A stretch of 64,000 nucleotides of DNA, taken from contig CAJCIP010000065.1 in NCBI GenBank assembly GCA_903970445.1, forward strand, positions 1 through 64,000. The letters are read 5' to 3'. Both the position numbers and the translations under genes were made by a program. Below are positions 14,449 to 23,263 of the stretch, one piece after another. Within the stretch, counting starts at the first letter, position 1. Every line of letters begins with the position of its first letter. Origin of the DNA: Verrucomicrobia bacterium Tous-C9LFEB (GTDB lineage: Bacteria; Acidobacteriota; Terriglobia; Terriglobales; Acidobacteriaceae). Below the pieces are notes generated by a model. It was not told the origin of the DNA, searched no databases, and saw only the letters and a list, made by a program, of their open reading frames with translations.

Positions 14449-16713
14449 TTAATTCTGAGTGGAAGGGGAGAAACGGTGATTCACGTCCAAAGTAAACAAG
14501 TTCCCGGTGTGCGTCCGGGTTTGCACAAGTACATCTCCCGTGGGGAGTACCCCCGTGAACACGAAATCCACGACGCTGCCGTTATGCTTCGGGCTTACCA
14601 AATCCACAGTGTGTGTAATCCGCGCGCTCGGGATCGCTATCTGCACGATCGGTTGAAGCGGGTCGGCGAACTCATGTACCCACAGAGACTTTCCATCGCT
14701 CGACCAGTGGGGATCCGCACCGGAGTCGACAGGGAGCTTCGACCATTGCCGGGTCGCGACATCGAGAAGTCGTACCTCTCGTCCGTCCAATGACAACGCA
14801 GCGATGTACCTGCCGTCCGGTGACCAGCGAGGGCTAAATAGACCCTCTGATCCGGGCACCGGCTGAACTTTTCCGCTGCGCAGGTCGAGTGTCAGAAGCG
14901 TACGCGCGGCTGCTTCCTTGCCCATCACATCGTTCACGCGGCCGAAGACCAGCGTTTGCCCGTCCGGCCCCCACGAGGGATCGGCAGCGTTGCGTCCATC
15001 GTCCAGTGCCAGCTGTGGCCGTCCTCCGCGAGAGGGCAGGAGGTAGATGTGCCATGCTTCGCCCGGCCTTCGAGCCATCAGCGCCAGGCGCGAACCATCG
15101 GGCGACCACGTCGCAAGAAACACTTCCAAACCAGCCGGTGTGAGTTGCAAGCGTTCGGTGCCATCGGTGCGCGAACGCCATAGCAAGCCTTCGGCGGTTG
15201 TCCACGTTACCCACTGCCCATCCCGCGAGTAGGCCACGCGGACACAATCGCGCAGCCATGACTCCTCGGGCACCAGATCATGAGCTTTCGCGTCGTAACG
15301 CTCCATGGCATAGCGCGCGTCGGCTCCAAGGAAGTAGATTTTTCCGCCGGCGCGTCCAGCGACGGGCGACTCGAATTGGAGAGGGCCATCGGTAAGCCGC
15401 ACCGGAGAACGTGTCGCAAGTCCCGGCAAGCTCCATAGGTTGGAGCCGCCTCCTTTGGGCGACTGAAACACGAAGCTCTTTCCGTCGGCGGTCCAGACGC
15501 CGCAACACTCCCCGGCGGGCCGGTCCCATCCAGGCATCAGGAGCTTTGGCTTGCGATCCGAACCTGCAAGCTGCCACAAAGATAGGGTGTGCGCTATCGG
15601 GTCGATCACGGTGAAGCGCAACACGCTACCGTCCGGCGACCAGCGCATCCAGAACGCCCGTCCCGGCAACGATGCGTACAGCTGGGGAGTGTCATTCAGG
15701 CGCGTTAGATAGAGTTCGTTGCCCGCCGCGTAAAGAATGCCATCGCCGTCCGGCATCCACGATGCGTCATGGGCCAGGATATTGCCCACGCGCAAGGCTG
15801 AACCCCCAAATACCGGCACGACCCAGAGCGGCTGCTCAGAGTCGTGAGACAGATGACTGCGCAGCAGCAACTTCGATCCGTCAGGCGAAAGCTCGCCCAA
15901 CGTGGGCGCAGCCACCTCGTCTGGAATAGGAATATCGATCTGTCGGCCGTCCGTCAGCTCGACCGCGACCAGCTGCGCGTGCCCATTGCGCAGTACAGAA
16001 GCGAATAACCGAATGCCATCCGTGTCTACAGCGGAAAGGTCTTCTGTTGGGTACGAGCTTGGTACCAGATCGCCGGTGGTTGTGACCTGCGTGATGTGCG
16101 GCGGTTCCACAACGGCTGCGCTCCGCCCCAACGTATAGGCGCCCAGCGCGGTCGCCAGTATGACGAGACCACCTACCCCAGCTATACGCCAGATCGATCG
16201 CTTCACGGAGGCTGTGACAGTAGCCTCGACAGGCGACGAAAGTTCAGGACTGCTGGCGGGCTCCGTTATGGCCTGCACCGGGGCCGAATTGGGGATCAGG
16301 TCGTTCGTTGGTGCAACAGGAATTGCATCTTCGGACGGACCAGGTTCGGACCTGACGCTTTCACCGCCCGGCGCTTCAATCACCTGGACGGGCGCGATGA
16401 AGCGATAGCCCCGTCGCGAAAGAGTCTCGATAAAGCGGGGATTGTCCGCTGAGTCGCCCAGGGCTTCGCGGACTTTGTTGACTGCGGTGCCAAGCGACTG
16501 CTCGAAATGGACGACAGTGTCGCGACCCCAAAGACGAAGCTGCAAATCTTCGCGCGTCACGATGTGGCCGGGCCGCTCAAGCAAGGCAGCTAAGACTTTG
16601 AAGGGCTGACCTTGGAGCCGAATTCGACGCCCGGCCTTCCAGAGTTCTCCCGTGTCCAGGTCCGCCTCAAAGAGGCCAAAACGAACGCGGGGATGGACAG
16701 GCACTGCAAGCAT
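14449..16713 (-). CDS. Membrane-bound winged-helix regulator with a beta-propeller sensor
   Basis: The 754-residue protein starts with an OmpR/CadC-type winged helix (about 8-105: 'RFGLFEADLDTGELWKAGRRIRLQGQPFKVLAALLERPG', ending 'FIETLSRRGYRFIAPV'). A Pro-rich linker, one membrane helix (about 174-196) and a long C-terminal part with at least six PD40/TolB-like blades follow. The blades have the 'SPDGSKLLLRS', 'WSPDGSRLALMARR', 'SWGPDGQTLVFGRV' and 'RWSPDGRYIAALS' pattern. Such one-component regulators bind DNA from the membrane and sense outside the cytoplasm. It is divergent from the TonB receptor gene at 16962 and may control it and the amylase after it; that is inference. Confidence 0.85.
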   Translation of the reverse strand: MLAVPVHPRVRFGLFEADLDTGELWKAGRRIRLQGQPFKVLAALLERPGHIVTREDLQLRLWGRDTVVHFEQSLGTAVNKVREALGDSADNPRFIETLSRRGYRFIAPVQVIEAPGGESVRSEPGPSEDAIPVAPTNDLIPNSAPVQAITEPASSPELSSPVEATVTASVKRSIWRIAGVGGLVILATALGAYTLGRSAAVVEPPHITQVTTTGDLVPSSYPTEDLSAVDTDGIRLFASVLRNGHAQLVAVELTDGRQIDIPIPDEVAAPTLGELSPDGSKLLLRSHLSHDSEQPLWVVPVFGGSALRVGNILAHDASWMPDGDGILYAAGNELYLTRLNDTPQLYASLPGRAFWMRWSPDGSVLRFTVIDPIAHTLSLWQLAGSDRKPKLLMPGWDRPAGECCGVWTADGKSFVFQSPKGGGSNLWSLPGLATRSPVRLTDGPLQFESPVAGRAGGKIYFLGADARYAMERYDAKAHDLVPEESWLRDCVRVAYSRDGQWVTWTTAEGLLWRSRTDGTERLQLTPAGLEVFLATWSPDGSRLALMARRPGEAWHIYLLPSRGGRPQLALDDGRNAADPSWGPDGQTLVFGRVNDVMGKEAAARTLLTLDLRSGKVQPVPGSEGLFSPRWSPDGRYIAALSLDGREVRLLDVATRQWSKLPVDSGADPHWSSDGKSLWVHEFADPLQPIVQIAIPSARITHTVDLVSPKHNGSVVDFVFTGVLPTGDVLVQTRTHTGNLFTLDVNHRFSPSTQN

Positions 16714-16950
16714 TTGGTCACACGCTGACTAGATCGTAGCACTCCCGCCCTGCATCCCTCTTGGTGAATCTCTGTAACCGGCACAAAATAATGGGTTTAT
16801 CAGTTAAGAAACATTTTAAGTTCAAAGTGCGAGCAATCGCTTGCGTTGACTATCTCCGTTGATGCAATGTGCCAGACGTTCTCATGATGAGTCTGCGACC
16901 GTCGCGAAGTGATGCACGGCGCTGCTTAAAGGTTCACTGGGTCTTTCTTT

Positions 16951-16964
16951 GGAGGTAAGTGATG
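16951..16964 (+). promoter_or_regulatory. Ribosome-binding site deciding the receptor start
   Basis: GGAGG at 16951-16955 is 6 bases before ATG 16962 and only 3 bases before an in-frame GTG at 16959. The ATG is therefore the likely start of the TonB-dependent receptor. Confidence 0.75.
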
Positions 16965-19900
16965 TTGAGCAAAATAAAGTTTTGGGGCCGGATGCTAGCC
17001 CTTGTTGCCGTAGCCGCAGTCTTCGCAGGCGGGCATCTATCAGCGCAGAGCGACAATGCGCGTATCTCCGGAACAGTGACCGACCTCAGTGGAGCGTCCG
17101 TTCCCGGCGCCACCATCACGGTCACAAACCTGGGGACAAACGCCACGCAGAAGGTGACCAGCGGCGGCAACGGAGACTTCACGGTCTCGGCCCTACCTAA
17201 CGGCAACTACAAGGCCACGGTTGCTGCGGCGGGTTTTGCCAAGAGTGATCAGGTACTGCGGCTTGACGTTGGACAGGTGCAAACGCTCAACTTCAAACTC
17301 AGCGTGGGCAGTGAAAACACCACCATCGACGTCACGGACGCCGCTCCAATCGTCGAACTAGCAAACTCTGATACTAGCGAAGTCATTACTGGTCGGGAGC
17401 TTAGCGATCTGCCGCTAAATGGCCGTAACTTCACGCAGCTGGCGCTGCTGGAGCCGGGCATTTCCCGTGGGCAAAGCAACAACTCCGCCTCCGGCTACCA
17501 GAAGGGCAGCCAACCAGTCGAAACGCTCCGCTTTGCAGAGACAGGTGGCGCGTCGGTTTCCGCCAACGGCCTTCGCCCTCAGGCGAACAACTTTATTCTT
17601 GACGGCATTGATAACAACGATTCGCTCGTGAACACGATCGTCGTCTTCCCGAACGTGGAAGCATTGAGCGAGTTCCGCGTGACGAACTCTCTCGCTCCGG
17701 CCGAGTTCGGTCGCGCCGGCGGCGCGATTATCCAGGCCTCTGTAAAGAGCGGAACCAACCAGATACACGGCTCGGCCTTCCTCTTCAATCGCAGCTACGG
17801 ACTGGGGAGTGCCTACCCTCTTTATTTCACGCCAGGACAGCCTTTCAACGGCTTCCACCGCAATCTGTTTGGAGGCACACTCGGCCTACCGCTTTGGAAA
17901 GATCGCATCTTCTTCTTTGGTGATTACTCGGGCCTGCGCGCAAACATCCCTAACAGTGGACTAACCATCAATACCGTGCCAACAGCGAAGATGCGGACCG
18001 GTGACTTCTCCGAGTTGCTGGGTTCCTCGCAAACCCAGGTGCCGTCGCTGTACAGCGGCGCGGGCTCTTACAGCCCAACAGGTTGTGCGACCATGACCAC
18101 CGTTCACGGTGTCGTGCTGTCGAACGCTTCCCTTAACGGCGCCACCGCGGCCCTGAACGCCAGTGTCGACAACGGCGCTATCTTCGATCCACTGACCTGC
18201 AGCCAGTTCGTCACCAATGGCGTAGCGAACGTCATCCCGGCTAACCGTCTGAACCCGATCGCGATGAAATACCTCAATGCGTTTCCTGCCGCAAATCGGA
18301 CGCCCATCAATAACGTCATCAACAACTATCAGAATCAGCAGTTCAAAGTGGACACTGACAACCAGTTCGACGTGCGCCTGGACTTCCACCTTACGTCAAA
18401 GGACAACATCTTCGTTCGCGGCACCACCGACAACTACAACGACGTTCTTACTACCTCGCTGGTCGGACTGCCCTCGGGTTTTGGCGCAGGCAATAACGAC
18501 ACGCATCCACGCGAGTTAGCGGCGGGTTATACCCACCTGTTTACGGCACACCTGCTGAACGAGTTCCGCTTCGGCTACGTTCGCGATTTCTACTCATACT
18601 TGAACCCATTCAACGGCACTGCACTGGACACCCAGCTCGGCATTCCGAACGGGAACCGCAACGCACTGCTAGGCGGAATCTCGCTCATCGGCGGCGGCAA
18701 CACAGAGCTCTCATACACCGGTGATGGTGGCCCGTACACGGTTCCTCAGTACTCTTACCAGTTCAACGATTCCGTCAGCCTCACGCATGGTGCGCACAAC
18801 TTCCGTTTCGGAGCCAACGTCATTCACCGCGAAGTGGATTTCTTTCAGGCTCAGTACAACGCGAAGGGCTTCTTCAGCATTTATGCGGGCGCGTTCACAG
18901 GTTTCGAGACCTCAGAGATCGCCGGTGCTTTTGTCAACGACTACAACATCTCGAATCCGACCGGTTATTACAAAGCCATCTCTTGGGAGACTGGTTATTT
19001 CGCACAGGACGACTGGAAGGTCAACCCTCGTCTGACGCTGAACCTCGGCCTTCGCTACGACCTCTACACACATCCCTATGAGCAGAACAATCGCCAGTCC
19101 AACTACGACATTGCCACCAATACGTTGAAGGAAGCTGGCGTAAACGGTAATTCACGGTCGTTGATTAACACGAACTTCAACAACTTCGCTCCGCGCATTG
19201 GTTTCGCGTTCGACACATTCGGCGATGGCAAGACAGCGCTGCGTGGCGGCTACGGAATTTACTACTTCCTGGACCGTGGCGGCGTCGGAAACCAACTGTC
19301 GAACAATCCGGACTTCAACGGTTCGGCAGATTACAGTTCCTACTCCGGGTACCGCATCGATCTCAGCGGCCAGGGAGCAAACACGGCTAACTCCGCCGCT
19401 GGAACAAACGGCCCGGGTCCTTACGCCAGCAATAATTCAACGTTCGCCACGGGCGCTCTCCCTAACGCAACTCCTTCGGTGAACATTGCTTCGCCAGCCA
19501 ACTCGCTTCTCATCTCGTACCCGGTCAACAATCCGACATCGATGATCCAGCAGTACAACTTGAGCATTGAGCAGGCACTCGGTAACAAGACTTCCTTGAC
19601 GATTGCTTATGTCGGCACCAAATCTGACCACCTGTTCAACTCCGTCGACTATTCGGTGGATCAGCTTGGCTCGTCCGCGCACTTCGGTTCGGCGCAGAAC
19701 AACACCATCACCTTAAACGAAGACACCGGCAGTTCACGGTACAACGGCCTGCAAACCAAGCTGGACCATAAGCTTTCGCAAGGCCTTCAATTTACGGCGT
19801 CTTACACGTTCTCGCATGCCACGGACAATTCCATCGGGCCGTTCTCGCCAACCGGCGCGGGGTCTGTCCCCACTACCGCTGCGGGTCCGCAGTTCAACTT

Positions 19901-20528
19901 GAACCGCGGCGACTCGGACGATGACATCCGCCATGTGGGTACGTTTGCCATGTTGGCAGAGTTACCTTTTGGGCAGGGCAAGCGGTTTGCGTCTCACGTG
20001 AATCGAGCTGTGGACTATCTGATTGGCGGATGGGAAGTTTCACCCTTTTTGCAGCTAACCAGCGGCTCGCCGTTTGACGTGAGTGTGGGTGCGTCAACCG
20101 GCCCGTCAGTGCGTCCCAACCTCGTATCAACGGCTAACCTCTACCTCAAGCCAACTGCGGCGAACGGTTACGAGGTTCTTAACCCCGCAGACTTTGCTGC
20201 CCCGGCAGTAAACGCCCTCGGTGCTTACGTCTCGGTCGGCAACGTCCATAAGAACCAATTCCGCAGCTCGAACTATTCCAACCTGAGCATGTCAGCCTTC
20301 AAAGACTTCAAAATTGTTGAAGGCGTAAAAGGCCAGGTCCGCGGACAGGTGTACAACCTGTTCAACTCACCGGCGTTCGCGCCTCCAGGCAATACGGGGC
20401 TGCCGACAAACTTCAATGGTCCAGCGGCCGTAGCCTCTGGCCAGACTCTGCCTACGTTCACGAACATCACGAATACGGACTACTTCAGCCAGCGACTAGT
20501 GGAACTTGCCGTCCGCATTTCCTTCTGA
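16962..20528 (+). CDS. Oar-like TonB-dependent receptor with N-terminal carboxypeptidase-regulatory domain
   Basis: The ~1188-residue outer-membrane protein has a signal peptide ending 'GHLSAQ' and a carboxypeptidase-regulatory-like domain (about 32-115: 'ARISGTVTDLSGASVPGATITV...LPNGNYKATVAAAGF'). The plug follows ('LPLNGRNFTQLALLEPGI', 'GLRPQANNFILDGIDNND', 'EFGRAGGAIIQASVKSGTNQIHGSAFLF'), then a long barrel with alternating aromatic strands ('NLGLRYDLYTH', 'FAPRIGFAFDTFGDGKTALRGGYGIYY'), ending 'ELAVRISF'. It imports ligands using TonB energy. The GH13 amylase 87 bases downstream suggests an alpha-glucan ligand, but a strong terminator lies between them. Divergent from the regulator at 14449. 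Confidence 0.92.
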   Translation: MLSKIKFWGRMLALVAVAAVFAGGHLSAQSDNARISGTVTDLSGASVPGATITVTNLGTNATQKVTSGGNGDFTVSALPNGNYKATVAAAGFAKSDQVLRLDVGQVQTLNFKLSVGSENTTIDVTDAAPIVELANSDTSEVITGRELSDLPLNGRNFTQLALLEPGISRGQSNNSASGYQKGSQPVETLRFAETGGASVSANGLRPQANNFILDGIDNNDSLVNTIVVFPNVEALSEFRVTNSLAPAEFGRAGGAIIQASVKSGTNQIHGSAFLFNRSYGLGSAYPLYFTPGQPFNGFHRNLFGGTLGLPLWKDRIFFFGDYSGLRANIPNSGLTINTVPTAKMRTGDFSELLGSSQTQVPSLYSGAGSYSPTGCATMTTVHGVVLSNASLNGATAALNASVDNGAIFDPLTCSQFVTNGVANVIPANRLNPIAMKYLNAFPAANRTPINNVINNYQNQQFKVDTDNQFDVRLDFHLTSKDNIFVRGTTDNYNDVLTTSLVGLPSGFGAGNNDTHPRELAAGYTHLFTAHLLNEFRFGYVRDFYSYLNPFNGTALDTQLGIPNGNRNALLGGISLIGGGNTELSYTGDGGPYTVPQYSYQFNDSVSLTHGAHNFRFGANVIHREVDFFQAQYNAKGFFSIYAGAFTGFETSEIAGAFVNDYNISNPTGYYKAISWETGYFAQDDWKVNPRLTLNLGLRYDLYTHPYEQNNRQSNYDIATNTLKEAGVNGNSRSLINTNFNNFAPRIGFAFDTFGDGKTALRGGYGIYYFLDRGGVGNQLSNNPDFNGSADYSSYSGYRIDLSGQGANTANSAAGTNGPGPYASNNSTFATGALPNATPSVNIASPANSLLISYPVNNPTSMIQQYNLSIEQALGNKTSLTIAYVGTKSDHLFNSVDYSVDQLGSSAHFGSAQNNTITLNEDTGSSRYNGLQTKLDHKLSQGLQFTASYTFSHATDNSIGPFSPTGAGSVPTTAAGPQFNLNRGDSDDDIRHVGTFAMLAELPFGQGKRFASHVNRAVDYLIGGWEVSPFLQLTSGSPFDVSVGASTGPSVRPNLVSTANLYLKPTAANGYEVLNPADFAAPAVNALGAYVSVGNVHKNQFRSSNYSNLSMSAFKDFKIVEGVKGQVRGQVYNLFNSPAFAPPGNTGLPTNFNGPAAVASGQTLPTFTNITNTDYFSQRLVELAVRISF

Positions 20529-20547
20529 GGGCGCGGGCGCTCCTCTG

Positions 20548-20582
20548 CGGCACCGGTCTTGATGACGGTGCCGTTTCTTTTT
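20548..20582 (+). terminator. Intrinsic terminator after the TonB receptor
   Basis: A perfect 8-base stem CGGCACCG / CGGTGCCG (20548-20555 and 20566-20573) with a 10-base loop is followed directly by TTTCTTTTT. It should end most receptor transcripts before the amylase gene at 20615. Confidence 0.85.
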
Positions 20583-20614
20583 GCTCGTTTGTTTGTGGTG
20601 CATGGAGGAAGTAG

Positions 20615-22549
20615 ATGAAAAATGTTGGCAGCCAAAGGCGTTGGTCGATGCAGAGCAAGAACTATCTTTGCGTTCTTTGCATGTTGTTGTGCTCGTGTGT
20701 AGCGTTCGCAGCATCGCCGCAATCAGCAGCGACGCATGAGCCGTTGACGTTGCTGAAGGTCGATCCGCCGAGCTGGTTTGCACGCTTTCCTGAACCCATG
20801 CTGCTGGTGCGCGGTGAAGGACTTACGGGCGCTGAGTTCTCGCTTAGCGATCCCGCATTGCACATTGCCCGTCAGCATCTTTCTAGCAACGGCCATTGGG
20901 CTCTCATATGGCTAGCCGCCTCGCCGCAACATGCCGAAACGGTACAGCTGAAGGCGCGTTCCGCCGGTATGTACGCCAAACTTTCATATACCTTCGCAGA
21001 GCCGAAACCTGGCGACGCAGGCTTTGCAGGGTTCTCCAACCAGGACAGCATGTACCTGATCATGACTGACCGTTTCGCCGACGGCGATCTCACCAACGAC
21101 GGCCCACATGCTACGGATTTGGCAAGTTCCCCAGAAGCCGGGGCGGAGCGTGCGAAGGCACGCGGATGGCATGGCGGCGACCTTCGCGGCATTACGCAGC
21201 ACCTGGATTACATCCAGAAGCTCGGTTTCGATACGGTCTGGATCACGCCTGTCTATCAGAACCACAATCCATCGGCATACCACGGGTACGGCGCGACCGA
21301 TATGTATGCGGTTGACGAACATTACGGCACGCTTGCCGATCTCCACGCGCTGGTTGACGGGCTGCATGCGCGCGGGATGAAGTTCGTGCTGGACACCGTA
21401 CCGAACCACATCGGCCCCGAGCACCCCTGGGTGCACGATCCACCGACGCCGCAGTGGTTCCACGGCACCGCTGAGCACCACTCTCGCGCCGAAGGCAACT
21501 TCGCCACGCTCGTTGATCCGCATGCTCCGGAACGTGATCGCGACGATGTGCTGCACGGCTGGTTTGCCAATGTGCTGCCGGACATGAACACCGACGATCC
21601 TGCTGTTTCCACGTACCTGCGGCAGAATGCTGTCTGGTGGATCGAGACGCTGGGCATAGATGGACTGCGCCTCGATACCTTTCCTTACGTCAATCGTGAG
21701 TTCTGGCGCGACTTTCATGCGCAGTTGCATGGTCTCTTTCCTCGCCTCACCACGGTGGGAGAAATCTTCAATCGCGATCCTGTGCTCGTGTCTTATTTCG
21801 CCGGCGGAGCTACGCACGCTGGTGTCGACTCGGGACTGGATACTCCGTTCGACTTTCCGACGTACCACGTGCTGCGCGATGTTTTTCTAAGCGGCCATGC
21901 GATGACCGAATTGCGCGATGTTCTCGTGCGCGACGTGCTGTATCCGCATCCGGAGCGCCTTGTTCCATTCCTTGGAAACCATGACAACTCACGCTTTCGC
22001 ACTGAAGCCTCAAGCGAGGCTGCCATGCGCCTTGCGTTTGGTTTCCTGCTGACGACCCGCGGTATGCCGCAGGTCTATTCCGGCGATGAACTCGCGATGC
22101 GTGGCGGCGACGACCCTGACAACCGCCGTGATTTTCCCGGTGGCTTTCCCGGCCAGACGGCTAACGCTTTCAAAGACACCGGACTTGATTCCGAGTCAGC
22201 CGACATGAAGCAGTGGGTCAGCACGTTGCTGCATCTGCGCCAGGCGCACCCCGCCCTACGTTGCGGAGGAGAGCAGGTCCTGTTCGCAGAAAGAGACGCG
22301 CTGGTCACGATCCGCGACAGCGCCGAAGGCTGTCCGAGAGGTGCACTGCACGATCGCGTGGTCACTGTCCTGCAAAGAGGAGTTCCAACGAAGCCCATCA
22401 GCTTCGGCACCCGCGACACATGGGTTGAGGGCTGCACCCATGTGGAATCCATCGACGGCGCTCATCCCTCATTGAACTTCGCTGACGGCACGTTCTCCTT
22501 CATGCCGCCACCGGACTCTGTATCGATCTGGTCATGCAGTAACCAGTGA
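20615..22549 (+). CDS. Secreted alpha-amylase-family (GH13) enzyme with cyclomaltodextrinase-type N domain
   Basis: The 644-residue protein has a signal peptide ('MLLCSCVAFAA'). An Ig-like N-domain follows (about 40-130: 'LLKVDPPSWFARFPEPMLLVRGEGL'), as in cyclomaltodextrinase/neopullulanase-type enzymes, then the GH13 barrel ('SMYLIMTDRFADGD', 'GDLRGITQHLDYIQKLGFDTVWITPV'). Catalytic residues are visible: Asp354 in 'GIDGLRLDTF' (nucleophile), Glu383 in 'TVGEIF' (acid/base) and Asp457 in 'LGNHDNSRF'. It should cut alpha-1,4-glucans or cyclic/branched maltodextrins outside the cytoplasm. GGAGG 6 bases before ATG 20615 supports this start. It likely supplies sugars to the receptor upstream. Confidence 0.93.
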   Translation: MKNVGSQRRWSMQSKNYLCVLCMLLCSCVAFAASPQSAATHEPLTLLKVDPPSWFARFPEPMLLVRGEGLTGAEFSLSDPALHIARQHLSSNGHWALIWLAASPQHAETVQLKARSAGMYAKLSYTFAEPKPGDAGFAGFSNQDSMYLIMTDRFADGDLTNDGPHATDLASSPEAGAERAKARGWHGGDLRGITQHLDYIQKLGFDTVWITPVYQNHNPSAYHGYGATDMYAVDEHYGTLADLHALVDGLHARGMKFVLDTVPNHIGPEHPWVHDPPTPQWFHGTAEHHSRAEGNFATLVDPHAPERDRDDVLHGWFANVLPDMNTDDPAVSTYLRQNAVWWIETLGIDGLRLDTFPYVNREFWRDFHAQLHGLFPRLTTVGEIFNRDPVLVSYFAGGATHAGVDSGLDTPFDFPTYHVLRDVFLSGHAMTELRDVLVRDVLYPHPERLVPFLGNHDNSRFRTEASSEAAMRLAFGFLLTTRGMPQVYSGDELAMRGGDDPDNRRDFPGGFPGQTANAFKDTGLDSESADMKQWVSTLLHLRQAHPALRCGGEQVLFAERDALVTIRDSAEGCPRGALHDRVVTVLQRGVPTKPISFGTRDTWVEGCTHVESIDGAHPSLNFADGTFSFMPPPDSVSIWSCSNQ

Positions 22550-22675
22550 TACAGTCGCGAGCCTCGGCTCTAGAAGAGCGGCGTTCTTACTCTGAGGCTG
22601 CAATCGCGCAAGAAGATCGGTTCAGGAATAGGCACTCCAGCGCGTGCATAGCTGGGCGATCGGCATTGAGGTAGG

Positions 22676-22765
22676 TGGCGGAAGAGGAGGGATTCGAACC
22701 CCCGATACCCTTTCAGGTACGCCAGTTTTCAAGACTGGAGCCATCAACCACTCGGCCACTCTTCC
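22676..22765 (-). tRNA. tRNA-Ser (anticodon UGA)
   Basis: Read on the minus strand, the acceptor stem GGAAGAG (22765-22759) pairs with CTCTTCC (22686-22680). The D arm GGCCGAGTGG, an anticodon stem CCAGT/ACTGG around the loop CTTGAAA (anticodon TGA), a long class II variable arm typical of serine, the GGTTCGAATCC T-loop, discriminator G and an encoded CCA follow. Confidence 0.97.
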
Positions 22766-22773
22766 GTATTGAA

Positions 22774-22802
22774 AGTGTAGTACGGCGGTGTGGTGACGGC
22801 AA
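22774..22802 (-). promoter_or_regulatory. Sigma-70-type promoter of the tRNA-Ser gene
   Basis: On the minus strand TTGCCG (22802-22797), a 17-base spacer and TACACT (22779-22774) precede the tRNA by 8 bases, so the mature 5' end would lie very near the transcription start. Confidence 0.65.
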
Positions 22803-22824
22803 AGCAGATTGCGCAGCGGCGGAC

Positions 22825-23154
22825 CTAACGTGAGACAAGCGAGCCAATGCTGCAGTTCTGGCGATCAAGCGGAGTGCCCGGCTTCTCGATGTGGATGCTG
22901 AATGCGCAGTTGATGTGGGCGTTGCCGATCGCGGCTGGATACACATACAACGTCTTGCTTTCGGGGTTGTAGAGCGTCAGCGAAGCCTCAGGGCCAGAGC
23001 CCACAAACTGGAAGCCGAAACCGCCGCCATCATGCGCTGTGTCTGAACCTGCGCCGGCTGCGCGCACCGGTGCGTTCGCTCCATGTGCCCACCATCCAAT
23101 CGCTCCTGCAATAAGCAGCATTGCGGCATCACGCACCATATTTCTTCGGTCCAT
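22825..23154 (-). CDS. Small membrane-anchored or exported hypothetical protein
   Basis: The 109-residue product has an N-terminal hydrophobic helix ('MLLIAGAIGWWAHGANA'), a Gly-rich linker and a short beta-rich domain ('GFGFQFVGSGPEASLTLYNPESKTLYVYPA...NCAFSIHIEKPG'). It has two cysteines. I recognise no family. It follows the DUF6600 gene on the same strand but is separated by a hairpin terminator, so it probably has its own promoter. It ends 60 bases before the tRNA-Ser gene. Confidence 0.6.
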   Translation of the reverse strand: MDRRNMVRDAAMLLIAGAIGWWAHGANAPVRAAGAGSDTAHDGGGFGFQFVGSGPEASLTLYNPESKTLYVYPAAIGNAHINCAFSIHIEKPGTPLDRQNCSIGSLVSR

Positions 23155-23208
23155 AAGCTCTCCTTAGCAGATATGCGTTAGATGCGACAGTCGCTCTTCC
23201 GAAAGAGC

Positions 23209-23237
23209 AACACCCAACTCGTTTCGAGTTGGGCGTT
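23209..23237 (-). terminator. Terminator of the DUF6600 gene
   Basis: Read on the minus strand, CCCAACTCG-AAA-CGAGTTGGG (core 23213-23233) is a perfect 9-base stem. It is followed by TGTTGCTCTTT, moderately T-rich. It lies 27 bases after the stop of the gene ending at 23264. Confidence 0.7.
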
Positions 23238-23263
23238 GGCCGTAGGGTTAGATACGTTTTCCG

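Noticed and set aside
20984-21868. 294-codon frame antisense to the GH13 amylase
   Set aside because: It is the mirror of a high-GC coding gene whose sense frame has a complete catalytic site.
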